A DNA stretch of 64,000 nt, taken from NCBI RefSeq assembly GCF_001298445.1, contig NZ_CP012036.1:6015525-6079524 (forward strand), read 5' to 3'. Positions 26,117-34,300 of the stretch are shown one piece after another. Made by a program: the position numbers and the translations under genes. The notes beneath the pieces are model-generated. The model made no database searches. It was not told the origin of the DNA and saw only the letters and a program-made list of their open reading frames with translations. Position 1 is the first letter of the stretch, and each line of letters starts with the position of its first letter. Source of the stretch: Nostoc piscinale CENA21. GTDB lineage: Bacteria > Cyanobacteriota > Cyanobacteriia > Cyanobacteriales > Nostocaceae.

Positions 26117-27340
26117 ATGCGATTGTCCAAAATAACCCGTTCTATACGTAGACTTAGTACCCATATTTTCGCCATATTTTTGGGAGTCTTGCTCACGGTT
26201 AGCACTTTGCAGGTGTTACCTTCCCTGGCGGAACCTGCACCCAGTTCAGTTAAGGTTGATGATACACCAGAACTAATTGCCCAAAAACAATCACCAGCGA
26301 CTGCGGCTATTGGTAATAGTAGTTTTGTGACGGCGGCGGTGAATCGAGTCGGTCAAGCAGTGGTGAGAATTGACACAGAACGCACAATTACGCGTCGCCG
26401 TGTTGACCCATTTTTGGAAGACCCATTTTTCCGGCAATTTTTTGGTGATGGTTATTCTCAACAATTACCACCAGAACAACTGCGTGGTTTAGGTTCGGGA
26501 TTCATTATTGATAAAAGTGGTTTGATTTTAACTAATGCCCACGTTGTAGATAAAGCCGATAGAGTCACAGTCCGCCTCAAGGATGGTCGTACCTTTGATG
26601 GCAAAGTTCAAGGTATTGACGAAGTGACAGATTTAGCGGTGGTCAAAATTAACGCTGGGAAAGATTTACCCGTTGCACCATTGGGTTCTTCTAATGCTGT
26701 ACAAGTGGGAGACTGGGCGATCGCAGTTGGTAATCCTTTAGGTTTTGATAATACAGTGACTTTAGGCATTGTCAGCACACTCAAGCGTTCTAGCGCCCAA
26801 GTGGGAATTTCTGATAAACGCCTAGACTTCATTCAAACTGACGCAGCCATTAACCCTGGTAACTCTGGTGGCCCTTTGTTGAATGAACGTGGTGAAGTAA
26901 TTGGGATTAACACCGCGATTCGTGCTGATGCGATGGGTATTGGTTTTGCGATTCCCATTGATAAAGCTAAAGCGATCGCCACCCAACTGGAAAGAGATGG
27001 TAAAGTTGCTCACCCCTACTTAGGTGTGCAGATGGTTACCTTAACCCCAGAATTAGCGAAACAAAATAACAGTGACCCAAATTCTACATTTGAAATTCCA
27101 GAAGTGAACGGAGTTTTAGTGATGCGAGTTGTCCCCAATTCCCCAGCCGCTAAAGCTGGTATTCGCCGTGGTGATGTCATCCTGCAAATAGAGGGCCAAC
27201 CAATTACCAATGCTGAACAGTTGCAAAACTTTGTGGAGAATAGCAATCTTGGTCAAGCTTTACAAGTAAAAATCCAAAGAGGTAGTCAAACACAACAGTT
27301 ATCAGTACGCACCGCTGAGTTACAAAACGCTACTTCGTAA
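26117..27340 (+). CDS. HtrA/Deg-type serine protease with one PDZ domain
   Basis: 407 residues. A basic start and hydrophobic stretch (FAIFLGVLLTVSTLQVLPSL) look like a signal peptide, so it acts in the periplasm or thylakoid lumen. The trypsin-like domain has the triad His in TNAHVVDKAD (about 140), Asp in VTDLAVVKI (about 172) and Ser in NPGNSGGPLL (about 249). One C-terminal PDZ domain (about 290-395) contains PAAKAGIRRGDVIL. Cyanobacteria carry three Deg paralogues (HtrA, HhoA, HhoB); which one this is cannot be settled here. It probably degrades damaged extracytoplasmic proteins. Confidence 0.93.
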   Translation: MRLSKITRSIRRLSTHIFAIFLGVLLTVSTLQVLPSLAEPAPSSVKVDDTPELIAQKQSPATAAIGNSSFVTAAVNRVGQAVVRIDTERTITRRRVDPFLEDPFFRQFFGDGYSQQLPPEQLRGLGSGFIIDKSGLILTNAHVVDKADRVTVRLKDGRTFDGKVQGIDEVTDLAVVKINAGKDLPVAPLGSSNAVQVGDWAIAVGNPLGFDNTVTLGIVSTLKRSSAQVGISDKRLDFIQTDAAINPGNSGGPLLNERGEVIGINTAIRADAMGIGFAIPIDKAKAIATQLERDGKVAHPYLGVQMVTLTPELAKQNNSDPNSTFEIPEVNGVLVMRVVPNSPAAKAGIRRGDVILQIEGQPITNAEQLQNFVENSNLGQALQVKIQRGSQTQQLSVRTAELQNATS

Positions 27341-27489
27341 GTTCTAATTTCAGATATCTGAAAATGGGGGTAGGCGCAGGCTTATTCCCATATTTTTTTG
27401 AGTGATGGCAGTTTTGATATAAGAATGAAAGAGACACGGGAGACGAGGGAGACAAGGAAGAAAGATGTTTGTAAATCATTTTTTATCAA

Positions 27490-27716
27490 CACATATCTTG
27501 CACCTAGCCCTGAGGAATGGAATTCGCGGCTATAAAAACCAAGTCCGCCTATCGCGCTTGCGCTGCGCTTGGCGCACCACGCGGACTAACGTCAAGTCAC
27601 GAGTTTTGAACCCGCGCAGGCGGGTTTTGTTCGTGTAGCCGACCCAGTGCGTTGGGCGGGTTCCCCGACTTGAAGCATCTGGCGTGCGACTTCAGTCGCT
27701 TGGTGCAAGATGTGAA
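27490..27716. mobile_element. Dispersed MITE-like element, family 1, full-length copy with insert
   Basis: The outer ends ACATATCTTGCACCTAG and CTTGGTGCAAGATGTG are inverted repeats of each other, defining a 227-base element. Inside are GGAATTCGCGGCTATAAAAA, the split hairpin AGTCCGC...GCGGACT, and a second hairpin AACCCGC-GCAG-GCGGGTT. A 30-base GCGC-rich insert occupies the loop of the first hairpin (27551-27580). Another GC-rich block (CCAGTGCGTTGGGCGGGTT) interrupts the right part. The rest of the 730-base gap is AT-rich with no gene visible. Confidence 0.75.
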
Positions 27717-28070
27717 TCAAGTTGCTTGCAGAAATAGTATTACTAATCCCTACTCTCAAGTCACTGCAACTTAGTATGAACCATCTTGGTTTATGACTTT
27801 AGTCACCTTATAATCAGGACTTTTTTCACATCCGAATTTTTGCTGAGTTTTCTAAACTGAATATGAAAGTTAACCAGCAATATTATTGAGAATTTGAAAA
27901 AAATTTATACCAGGATTATGGTGTAAATACTTTAATTATAAGTGAAATTCCGTAAAAGGAAACACTGTTATTTCAAAGTATTTTCTCTGGTCTGCTCATG
28001 GTTGTAATTTACAAATTCTTCAATAAGGCTGTAGATAACTCAACAAAAGGAAACTTCAGGAGATGTGAAA

Positions 28071-28319
28071 ATGATGAAACGTATTCTTGCTGGAGCTTTA
28101 CTAGCTTTACCACTCTCAATATTTGCTGTGCAAACCCAAGCATCAGCAGCACCGGTGATTATCAGACGTGATAACTACCGAACTGTTGTTGTACCTAAAC
28201 CTGTTGGACGTAAACCTGTTGTTGTCCGCAAAGTTGTTCGCCAGAGATGGGTTCCAGCGCACTGGGAAAGAACACCACGCGGTCGGCGCTGGGTTCCTGG
28301 TCGCTACGAAAGATATTAA
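28071..28319 (+). CDS. Small secreted basic protein with YXWGXW-like repeats
   Basis: 82 residues. The signal peptide is clear (RILAGALLALPLSIFAVQTQ, cleavage likely near ASAAP). The mature part is short and very basic, with RRWVPGRYE and RQRWVPAHWERT, resembling the Tyr/Trp repeats of small periplasmic YXWGXW proteins of unknown role. ATG at 28071 is chosen because AGGAG ends eight bases before it; the in-frame GTG at 28065 is too close. It stands alone in a large gap. Confidence 0.75.
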   Translation: MMKRILAGALLALPLSIFAVQTQASAAPVIIRRDNYRTVVVPKPVGRKPVVVRKVVRQRWVPAHWERTPRGRRWVPGRYERY

Positions 28320-28579
28320 TTAGTGGTTTGTGATTACAGCTGTAATAAAGTTGCATAATAGCAAATATAAACTGGGTGCAAATACTGTAACTAGATAGAA
28401 CAATAAGCAATTGCTGAAATAGTTGGTTATTTGAGCTTTAGACTAACAAATCCTTGGAATATGTTGGTCTATTTTTTTAGTATCATTTATTTCTATGACT
28501 TACTGAGATGCTATCGATTGGGGAACATCTAACCAATAAACCCTTTTACAATCTAAGGGGTAATCCAAACAATCCACTA

Positions 28580-29761
28580 ATGCTATACAGAAGATTTGGA
28601 CGCACAGAATTACAAATGCCGGTGTTTTCTTGCGGCGGTATGAGATACCAGTTCAAATGGCAAGATGTTTCTTGGTCAGATATTCCTTCAGATAACCAGA
28701 AAAACATCGAAGCTACAATTCACAGAGCCATCGAACTCGGTATTAATCATATTGAAACTGCTCGTGGTTATGGTAGCTCGGAAATGCAATTGGGGAAAAT
28801 TCTGCCCAAGTTTCCGCGAAAACAATTAATTGTCCAAACTAAAGTTTCACCAGTAGCTGATGCAAAAGAATTCCGCAAAACATTTGAAAAATCGCTCAAG
28901 TATCTTCAGTTAGATTATGTAGACCTGTTTAGTTTGCATGGAATTAATAATGCTGAATTACTAGACTATGGCATTCGTCCTGGCGGTTGTTTGGAGGTTG
29001 CAAAACAATTACAAGCTGAGGGCAAAGTCAGATTTATTGGCTTTTCTACTCACGGTGCTACAGATTTAATTATGCAGGCAATTAATACCAATCAATTTGA
29101 TTATGTAAATCTGCATTGGTACTACATTAATCAATGGAATTGGCCTGCTATTTTAGCTGCTAATCGCCTGGATATGGGCGTATTTATTATTAGTCCTTCT
29201 GATAAAGGAGGAAAGCTATATAACCCACCACAAAAATTAGTGAATCTTTGTGCGCCGTTGAGTCCGATGGTGTTTAATGACTTGTTTTGTCTGAGTCATT
29301 CTCAGGTGCATACCTTGAGTTTAGGTGCAGCCAAACCCCAAGATTTTGATGAACATTTGAAGACTTTAGCGTTATTAGATGAATCTTCCGAAATTTTACC
29401 ACCAATTTTAGCGAGACTAGAAGAAGAAGCGATCGCTTCTCTCGGCGAAGATTGGGTAAAAACTTGGCATATCAACTTACCAACCTGGGAACACACTCCC
29501 GGCGGTATAAATATCCCAATGATTTTGTTGTTATGGAATTTAGCCAATGCTTACGATTTGGTAGACTATGCCAAAACCCGTTACAACCTCATGGGTAATG
29601 CTAGTCATTGGTTTCCAGGAAACAAAGCAGATAAACTCCACGAAGTAGATTTACGCCAGTGTCTTATCCTGAGTCCGCACGCCCAGAAAATTCCCCGAAT
29701 TTTGGCAAAAGCCCATGAAATGTTGGGTGGAGAGGAAGTGAAGCGATTGTCACAACAATAG
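28580..29761 (+). CDS. Aldo/keto reductase
   Basis: About 393 residues from ATG at 28580, where the usual opening MLYRRFGRTELQMPVFSCGG begins. ATG at 28508 would add 24 atypical residues. The TIM-barrel tetrad can be traced: an acidic position in HIETARGYG, Tyr of GYG, Lys in IVQTKVSP and His in FSLHGIN. A C-terminal extension of about 120 residues, with HLPTWEHTPGG-like and DLRQCLILSPHAQKIP, marks the larger cyanobacterial subgroup. No Cys cluster for an iron-sulfur centre is seen. It reduces carbonyl substrates with NADPH; the physiological one is unknown. Confidence 0.88.
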   Translation: MLYRRFGRTELQMPVFSCGGMRYQFKWQDVSWSDIPSDNQKNIEATIHRAIELGINHIETARGYGSSEMQLGKILPKFPRKQLIVQTKVSPVADAKEFRKTFEKSLKYLQLDYVDLFSLHGINNAELLDYGIRPGGCLEVAKQLQAEGKVRFIGFSTHGATDLIMQAINTNQFDYVNLHWYYINQWNWPAILAANRLDMGVFIISPSDKGGKLYNPPQKLVNLCAPLSPMVFNDLFCLSHSQVHTLSLGAAKPQDFDEHLKTLALLDESSEILPPILARLEEEAIASLGEDWVKTWHINLPTWEHTPGGINIPMILLLWNLANAYDLVDYAKTRYNLMGNASHWFPGNKADKLHEVDLRQCLILSPHAQKIPRILAKAHEMLGGEEVKRLSQQ

Positions 29762-30317
29762 ATATGGCGTTTCATAATTTGCTGAAATACTAATTATCCG
29801 AGTTGATCTGTGTCCATCCTCTTCTACTGGCAGTTAAAGTAACACCAAAAACTAAATTATCCTAAAATTGCGCCTAGTAGAGTGCGTCAGTTTAAGACAT
29901 TTCGTCATATCAGAAAATGATGCACTCTACATTTTAAATATTTTTTAATCATTTCTCAATTCTTTATTTGTTGTGACTGACACACTGGAAAGCCACTACA
30001 TTAAATTTATTTTTATTTTTTTTATAAAATAAAACATTGATTTTTCTCTGAGCAATGTATTAATAGCACCATCAAAAGTACTTGAAAATTTTCCGATATT
30101 AAGGATAAGATACTCAAGCGTTAAAACGTTTTTTGCCAAGCATACAAATGCTTAATTTAGCACAAATAAGAGCTAAATTAGGCTTACTGTCTCATGTTTA
30201 AAAAGCTTATTAATTTAGACATCAAAAATTAAATTAATTAGTTGATTGCTTGACACAAGAAAAAAGATCGGTGCTGTCAAACTTTTTTTTAATATACTTC
30301 TGAGGCTGCGTAGATTT
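29762..30317. other. AT-rich gap upstream of the RTX gene
   Basis: No gene is seen. The stretch is strongly AT-rich (runs such as TTTTATTTTTATTTTTTTTA near 30010). It holds a short stem TAATTTAGC (30153-30161) with GCTAAATTA (30172-30180) in the leader of the RTX gene. Promoters for the RTX gene presumably lie here but no confident -35/-10 pair can be named. Confidence 0.4.
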
Positions 30318-32525
30318 ATGGCAATTATTACGGGTGACAGTGGTAATAATATACTTCCAGGCACTCCAGACAACGATATTATTAGAGGTCTTGGAGGCAA
30401 CGATCAACTCAACGGTGGAGCTGGAGACGACATCCTAGATGCGGGATTAGGAACAGCAGACGAAGTAGATGGCGGAATTGGGATTGATACTGTCGTCATT
30501 GATTACTCCAGCTTGTCAACCAACATCACTAGATTGGGGAATTCCTATATCACCACAGGTAACCGCACATTCTACAGCAACATTGAGCAGTTCAACATCA
30601 CAGGTGGTAGTGGTAACGACCAACTGTTTGGTGGAGTATTGAACGATATTCTCAACGGTGGTGCTGGGAATGATGAACTCAATGGTGGCGCGGGTAATGA
30701 TGTACTCAATGGTGGTGCTGGTGACGATTTAATTACCAAAGGAGCCGGAGCAGATACAGTCGATGGTGGCACAGGAATCGATACTCTTGTGGATGCCGAT
30801 TTCTCTGGTGACACCACAGGTAGAACCTTAACTATCACAGGTAGCACCCTCGCCACCATCGTTTCTGGTGGCAACACTTATCAAGGTTTGGAGTTTTTAC
30901 GCAACATCACTGCTGGTAGTGGTAATGACAACATTCGTCAAGCCACGACAATTCAGGAAAATAACCAACTTAATGGTGGAGCCGGAGACGACATCCTGGG
31001 TGCGGGATTAGGAACAGCAGACGAAGTAGATGGCGGAATTGGGATTGATACTGTCGTCATTGATTACTCCAGCTTGTCAACCAACATCACTAGATTGGGG
31101 AATTCCTATATCACCACAGGTAACCGCACATTTTACAGCAACATTGAGCAGTTCAACATCACAGGTGGTAGTGGTAACGACCAACTGTTTGGTGGAGTAT
31201 TGAACGATATTCTCAATGGTGGTGCTGGGAATGATGAACTCAATGGTGGCGCGGGTAATGACATTATTACTCAAGGAGCCGGAGCAGATACAGTCGATGG
31301 TGGAGCAGGGGTTGATACTCTTGTGGATGCCGATTTCTCCGCAGATACCACAGGTAGAACCTTGATTATCAATGGTAGTACCTTGGCGACTCTGGTTTCT
31401 GGTGGCGACACTTATCAAGGCTTTGAATTTTTCTTGAATGTCACAGCTGGCAGTGGTAACGACACGATTCGCTTTACTTCTGCCACTCCGGCCGATAACA
31501 ATATTAGAGGCGGTGCAGGTAATGACACAATTGAGGCTGGTGCAGGTAATGACACCCTTGATGGTGGTACAGGAAACGATATACTCAACGGTGGTACAGG
31601 AAACGATACCTATGTAGTAGATAGTGTGGGAGATGTAGTGATTGAAACCTCGACATCAGCCACAGAAATAGATACTGTGCGTTCTTCAATTAGCTACACT
31701 CTAGGTGCGAATCTGGAAAACTTGACCTTAACTGGTACAGCCGCCATCAATGGTACAGGAAATAGCTTAAATAATACGATCGCAGGTAATAGCGGTAACA
31801 ATATTCTCAATGGTGGTGCTGGTAACGACAGCCTGAATGGCGGAACTGGAAGTGATACGCTAATTGGTGGCACTGGTAATGATAACTATGTAGTTAATAG
31901 TACTGGTGATGTGGTAACTGAAAACCTCAACGAAGGCACAGATACAGTCCAATCATCTATCAGCTACACTCTAGGGGCGAATCTGGAAAACTTGACCTTA
32001 ACTGGTACGTCAGCCATCAATGGTACAGGAAACAGTTTAGCCAACACTATCACAGGTAATAGTGCCAGTAATACTCTGAATGGTGAAACTGGAAATGATA
32101 CCTTAATTGGTGGCGGTGGTAACGATACAATTTTGGGTGGTGATGGTAACGATACCCTCAATGGTTTTGGTAGTGAGCTTGGTAGATCAACAAGAGACAG
32201 TCTTACTGGTGGTAACAACAGCGATTTATTTATCCTGGGTAACAGTAGTGCTGTTTTCTACAACGATGGCAATAACACCAATGCTGGTCTAAATGATTAC
32301 GCTTTGATTACGGACTTCAACGTTGCTGAAGATAGAATCCAACTCAGAGGTACAGCAAGTTCTTACTTCCTGGGAACATCACCAATCACTGGCATCACAG
32401 GAACATCTATTTACTTTGATAGTAATGGTAATGGAACTTTCAACGCTACTGATGAATTGATTGCGATCGCACAAGGAATTTCAGGACTAAACTTGACAGC
32501 CAGCTATTTTAGTTATGTGTCCTAA
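30318..32525 (+). CDS. RTX-type calcium-binding repeat protein
   Basis: 735 residues, almost all made of calcium-binding nonapeptides of the GGAGNDxLN type that form parallel beta-rolls. ATG at 30318 gives MAIITGDSGNNILPGTPDND and fits the family; TTG at 30246 would add an unlikely basic leader. There is no N-terminal signal peptide, so type I secretion through a C-terminal signal is expected. The C-terminus has VAEDRIQLRGTASSYFLG and a final beta-rich stretch. A 561-base (187-residue) unit is duplicated in tandem with near identity. Later SYTLGANLENLTLTGTA units also repeat. A surface or matrix role is likely; no enzyme domain is seen. Confidence 0.88.
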   Translation: MAIITGDSGNNILPGTPDNDIIRGLGGNDQLNGGAGDDILDAGLGTADEVDGGIGIDTVVIDYSSLSTNITRLGNSYITTGNRTFYSNIEQFNITGGSGNDQLFGGVLNDILNGGAGNDELNGGAGNDVLNGGAGDDLITKGAGADTVDGGTGIDTLVDADFSGDTTGRTLTITGSTLATIVSGGNTYQGLEFLRNITAGSGNDNIRQATTIQENNQLNGGAGDDILGAGLGTADEVDGGIGIDTVVIDYSSLSTNITRLGNSYITTGNRTFYSNIEQFNITGGSGNDQLFGGVLNDILNGGAGNDELNGGAGNDIITQGAGADTVDGGAGVDTLVDADFSADTTGRTLIINGSTLATLVSGGDTYQGFEFFLNVTAGSGNDTIRFTSATPADNNIRGGAGNDTIEAGAGNDTLDGGTGNDILNGGTGNDTYVVDSVGDVVIETSTSATEIDTVRSSISYTLGANLENLTLTGTAAINGTGNSLNNTIAGNSGNNILNGGAGNDSLNGGTGSDTLIGGTGNDNYVVNSTGDVVTENLNEGTDTVQSSISYTLGANLENLTLTGTSAINGTGNSLANTITGNSASNTLNGETGNDTLIGGGGNDTILGGDGNDTLNGFGSELGRSTRDSLTGGNNSDLFILGNSSAVFYNDGNNTNAGLNDYALITDFNVAEDRIQLRGTASSYFLGTSPITGITGTSIYFDSNGNGTFNATDELIAIAQGISGLNLTASYFSYVS
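30423..31400. repeat. Recent 561-base internal duplication in the RTX gene
   Basis: Blocks such as GAACAGCAGACGAAGTAGAT occur at 30451 and again at 31012, and the match extends over hundreds of bases with very few changes, including synonymous sites. The second copy then differs by loss of one nonapeptide pair. Near-identity at the DNA level indicates a recent event or gene conversion. Confidence 0.85.
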
Positions 32526-32550
32526 TCCCTAGAAATTTGGATCATTAAGC

Positions 32551-32586
32551 TTTGAAACCTTGTGGCGCAAATCACAAGGTTTCAAA
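32551..32586. terminator. Perfect stem-loop after the RTX gene
   Basis: TTTGAAACCTTGTG (32551-32564) and CACAAGGTTTCAAA (32573-32586) form a perfect 14-base-pair stem with an 8-base loop, 26 bases past the RTX stop. No T-run follows directly; a second hairpin comes 10 bases later. Confidence 0.75.
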
Positions 32587-32596
32587 TGAAGCATGA

Positions 32597-32621
32597 AGAC
32601 TAAAATTTCCGATTTTAGTCT
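32597..32621. terminator. Bidirectional terminator between convergent genes
   Basis: AGACTAAAAT (32597-32606) pairs with ATTTTAGTCT (32612-32621) around a 5-base loop, followed by TTATTCTGTTTCTTT. It abuts the stop of the minus-strand transporter gene and probably ends transcription from both sides. Confidence 0.7.
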
Positions 32622-33950
32622 TTATTCTGTTTCTTTATTTGCCTGTGTTTTATCAATCATTGGCACAACTAAAACCTTATCGACTCGATTACCATCCATA
32701 TCCATCACCTCAACCCGCATCCCTTCCCATTCAAAATGATCGGCGGCGGCGGGGATGCGGCCTAAATGGGTAATGACAAAACCTCCCAATGTTTGATAGC
32801 TACCACGTTCGTCAGATTCCCATTCTTCCATCTCAAAAATTTCAAAAAACTTTTCTACAGGTAACATACCGTCCAACAGCCAAGAACCATCTTCTCTCTG
32901 CACATATTGGGGTTCATCTTCGTCGAGATCGGCGGGAACATCGCCGACAATTTCGCTCATAATGTCGTTAAGAGTGACTAATCCTTGAATTACGCCGTAT
33001 TCATCCACCACAATTGCCATGTGGGTGATAGTTTGCTTGAATAACTCCAACACTTTCAAGCCACGGGTGCTTTCTGGGACAAATACAGGTTGACGCAATC
33101 CTACTGTTAAATCTAAAGCTTCATTACGAAAACTGCGAGCGAGTAAATCAGTGACAGGGATGATCCCCAGAACATTATCAAGGCCTCCCTGACAAACTGG
33201 ATACCGGGAATAACCATTTTCAGTCATTTTTTGACGGTTTTCTTCGGCGGTGTCTTCTAAGTCTAGCCAGATGATATCAGGGCGGGGTGTCATAAAAGAA
33301 CTAACAGGGCGATCGCCTAAACGAAACACCCGTTCTACCATATCCTGTTCGGCTTCTTCAAAGGTTCCGGCTTCTGTACCTTGCTCAATCAAGATTTTAA
33401 TTTCTTCTTCTGTGACTTGTGGTTCTTCCGAAGGGGTAATTCCTAAAAGCCGCAATACCAATTCTGTAGAAGCACTTAATAAATGTACTGCTGGAGAAGC
33501 TATAGCCGCTAAAGCCCGCATTGGTATAGCAACAAACGCCGCAATTCTTTCTGGGTTGTTTAATGCCAACCGCTTCGGCACTAATTCCCCAATAATCAAA
33601 GATAAATACGTAATAATTAAAACGACTATCCCAAAAGATAATGGTTCGCTGTAGGGAGCTAAAAAGGGGATAAGTTTTACATAGATTGCCAGACGGTTAG
33701 CAATTGTCGCTCCCCCAAAAGCACCGGTCAGGATACCAATCAAGGAAATTCCGACTTGAACGGTAGATAAGAAATTATTGGGAGACTCTGCTAGTTTCAA
33801 TGCTGCTCTGGCTCTAGCATCTCCTTGATTAGCAAGCTGCTGAAGCCTGACCTTCCGCGCTGAGACAACAGCCATCTCCGACATCGAGAAGATCCCGTTG
33901 GCAATAATTAGAAGCAAAATGATTAAAATTTCAGAAGTGATGGAGGACAT
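32622..33950 (-). CDS. CNNM/CorC-HlyC family membrane protein
   Basis: 442 residues. An N-terminal CNNM (DUF21) membrane domain of about four segments (to about 195) has SMSEMAVVSARKVRLQQLA and STVQVGISLIGILTGAFGG. Two CBS domains follow (about 205-330, with RPVSSFMTPRPDI and GVIQGLVTLNDIM). A CorC/HlyC C-terminal domain closes the chain (VQREDGSWLLDGMLPVEKFF). Such proteins are linked to magnesium or other cation efflux and were named hemolysins historically. The sequence supports the family but not the ion. Confidence 0.92.
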   Translation of the reverse strand: MSSITSEILIILLLIIANGIFSMSEMAVVSARKVRLQQLANQGDARARAALKLAESPNNFLSTVQVGISLIGILTGAFGGATIANRLAIYVKLIPFLAPYSEPLSFGIVVLIITYLSLIIGELVPKRLALNNPERIAAFVAIPMRALAAIASPAVHLLSASTELVLRLLGITPSEEPQVTEEEIKILIEQGTEAGTFEEAEQDMVERVFRLGDRPVSSFMTPRPDIIWLDLEDTAEENRQKMTENGYSRYPVCQGGLDNVLGIIPVTDLLARSFRNEALDLTVGLRQPVFVPESTRGLKVLELFKQTITHMAIVVDEYGVIQGLVTLNDIMSEIVGDVPADLDEDEPQYVQREDGSWLLDGMLPVEKFFEIFEMEEWESDERGSYQTLGGFVITHLGRIPAAADHFEWEGMRVEVMDMDGNRVDKVLVVPMIDKTQANKETE

Positions 33951-34146
33951 GTTTGGATTTGCCGCTATAGGGAGCGAACTATGCTTAACCCCTAGTATCT
34001 AGTATTAAACGTTATTCAAGTGCTGACATACATGCTTTAACCAAAAAAGGCGAAAGACTCAAGACTGAAATCTAGACTTGGAGATAGAAGGTCAAAGTAC
34101 TACTAATCGCGGAATTTACCCTTTGAAAATATCTAAATTCTCTGAC

Positions 34147-34200
34147 TATAGCCATATACTTCATACTTTATACTTCATATTTCATACTTCCTCATTCTTC
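34147..34200. repeat. ATACTTC heptamer tract upstream of mfd
   Basis: About seven units (ATACTTC, ATACTTT, ATACTTC, ATATTTC, ATACTTC and further variants) lie in the 350-base gap between the divergent transporter gene and mfd. The rest of the gap shows no gene; a 60-codon ORF there has no support. Confidence 0.7.
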
Positions 34201-34300
34201 CACAGAAGTAATAAGTGGAGTGTTAACCCTTTTAAAATAGTGAACATAAACTACCTATAAATTTTCTTATCACTGAAGACTTCCACCTCTAGTAGAACTT

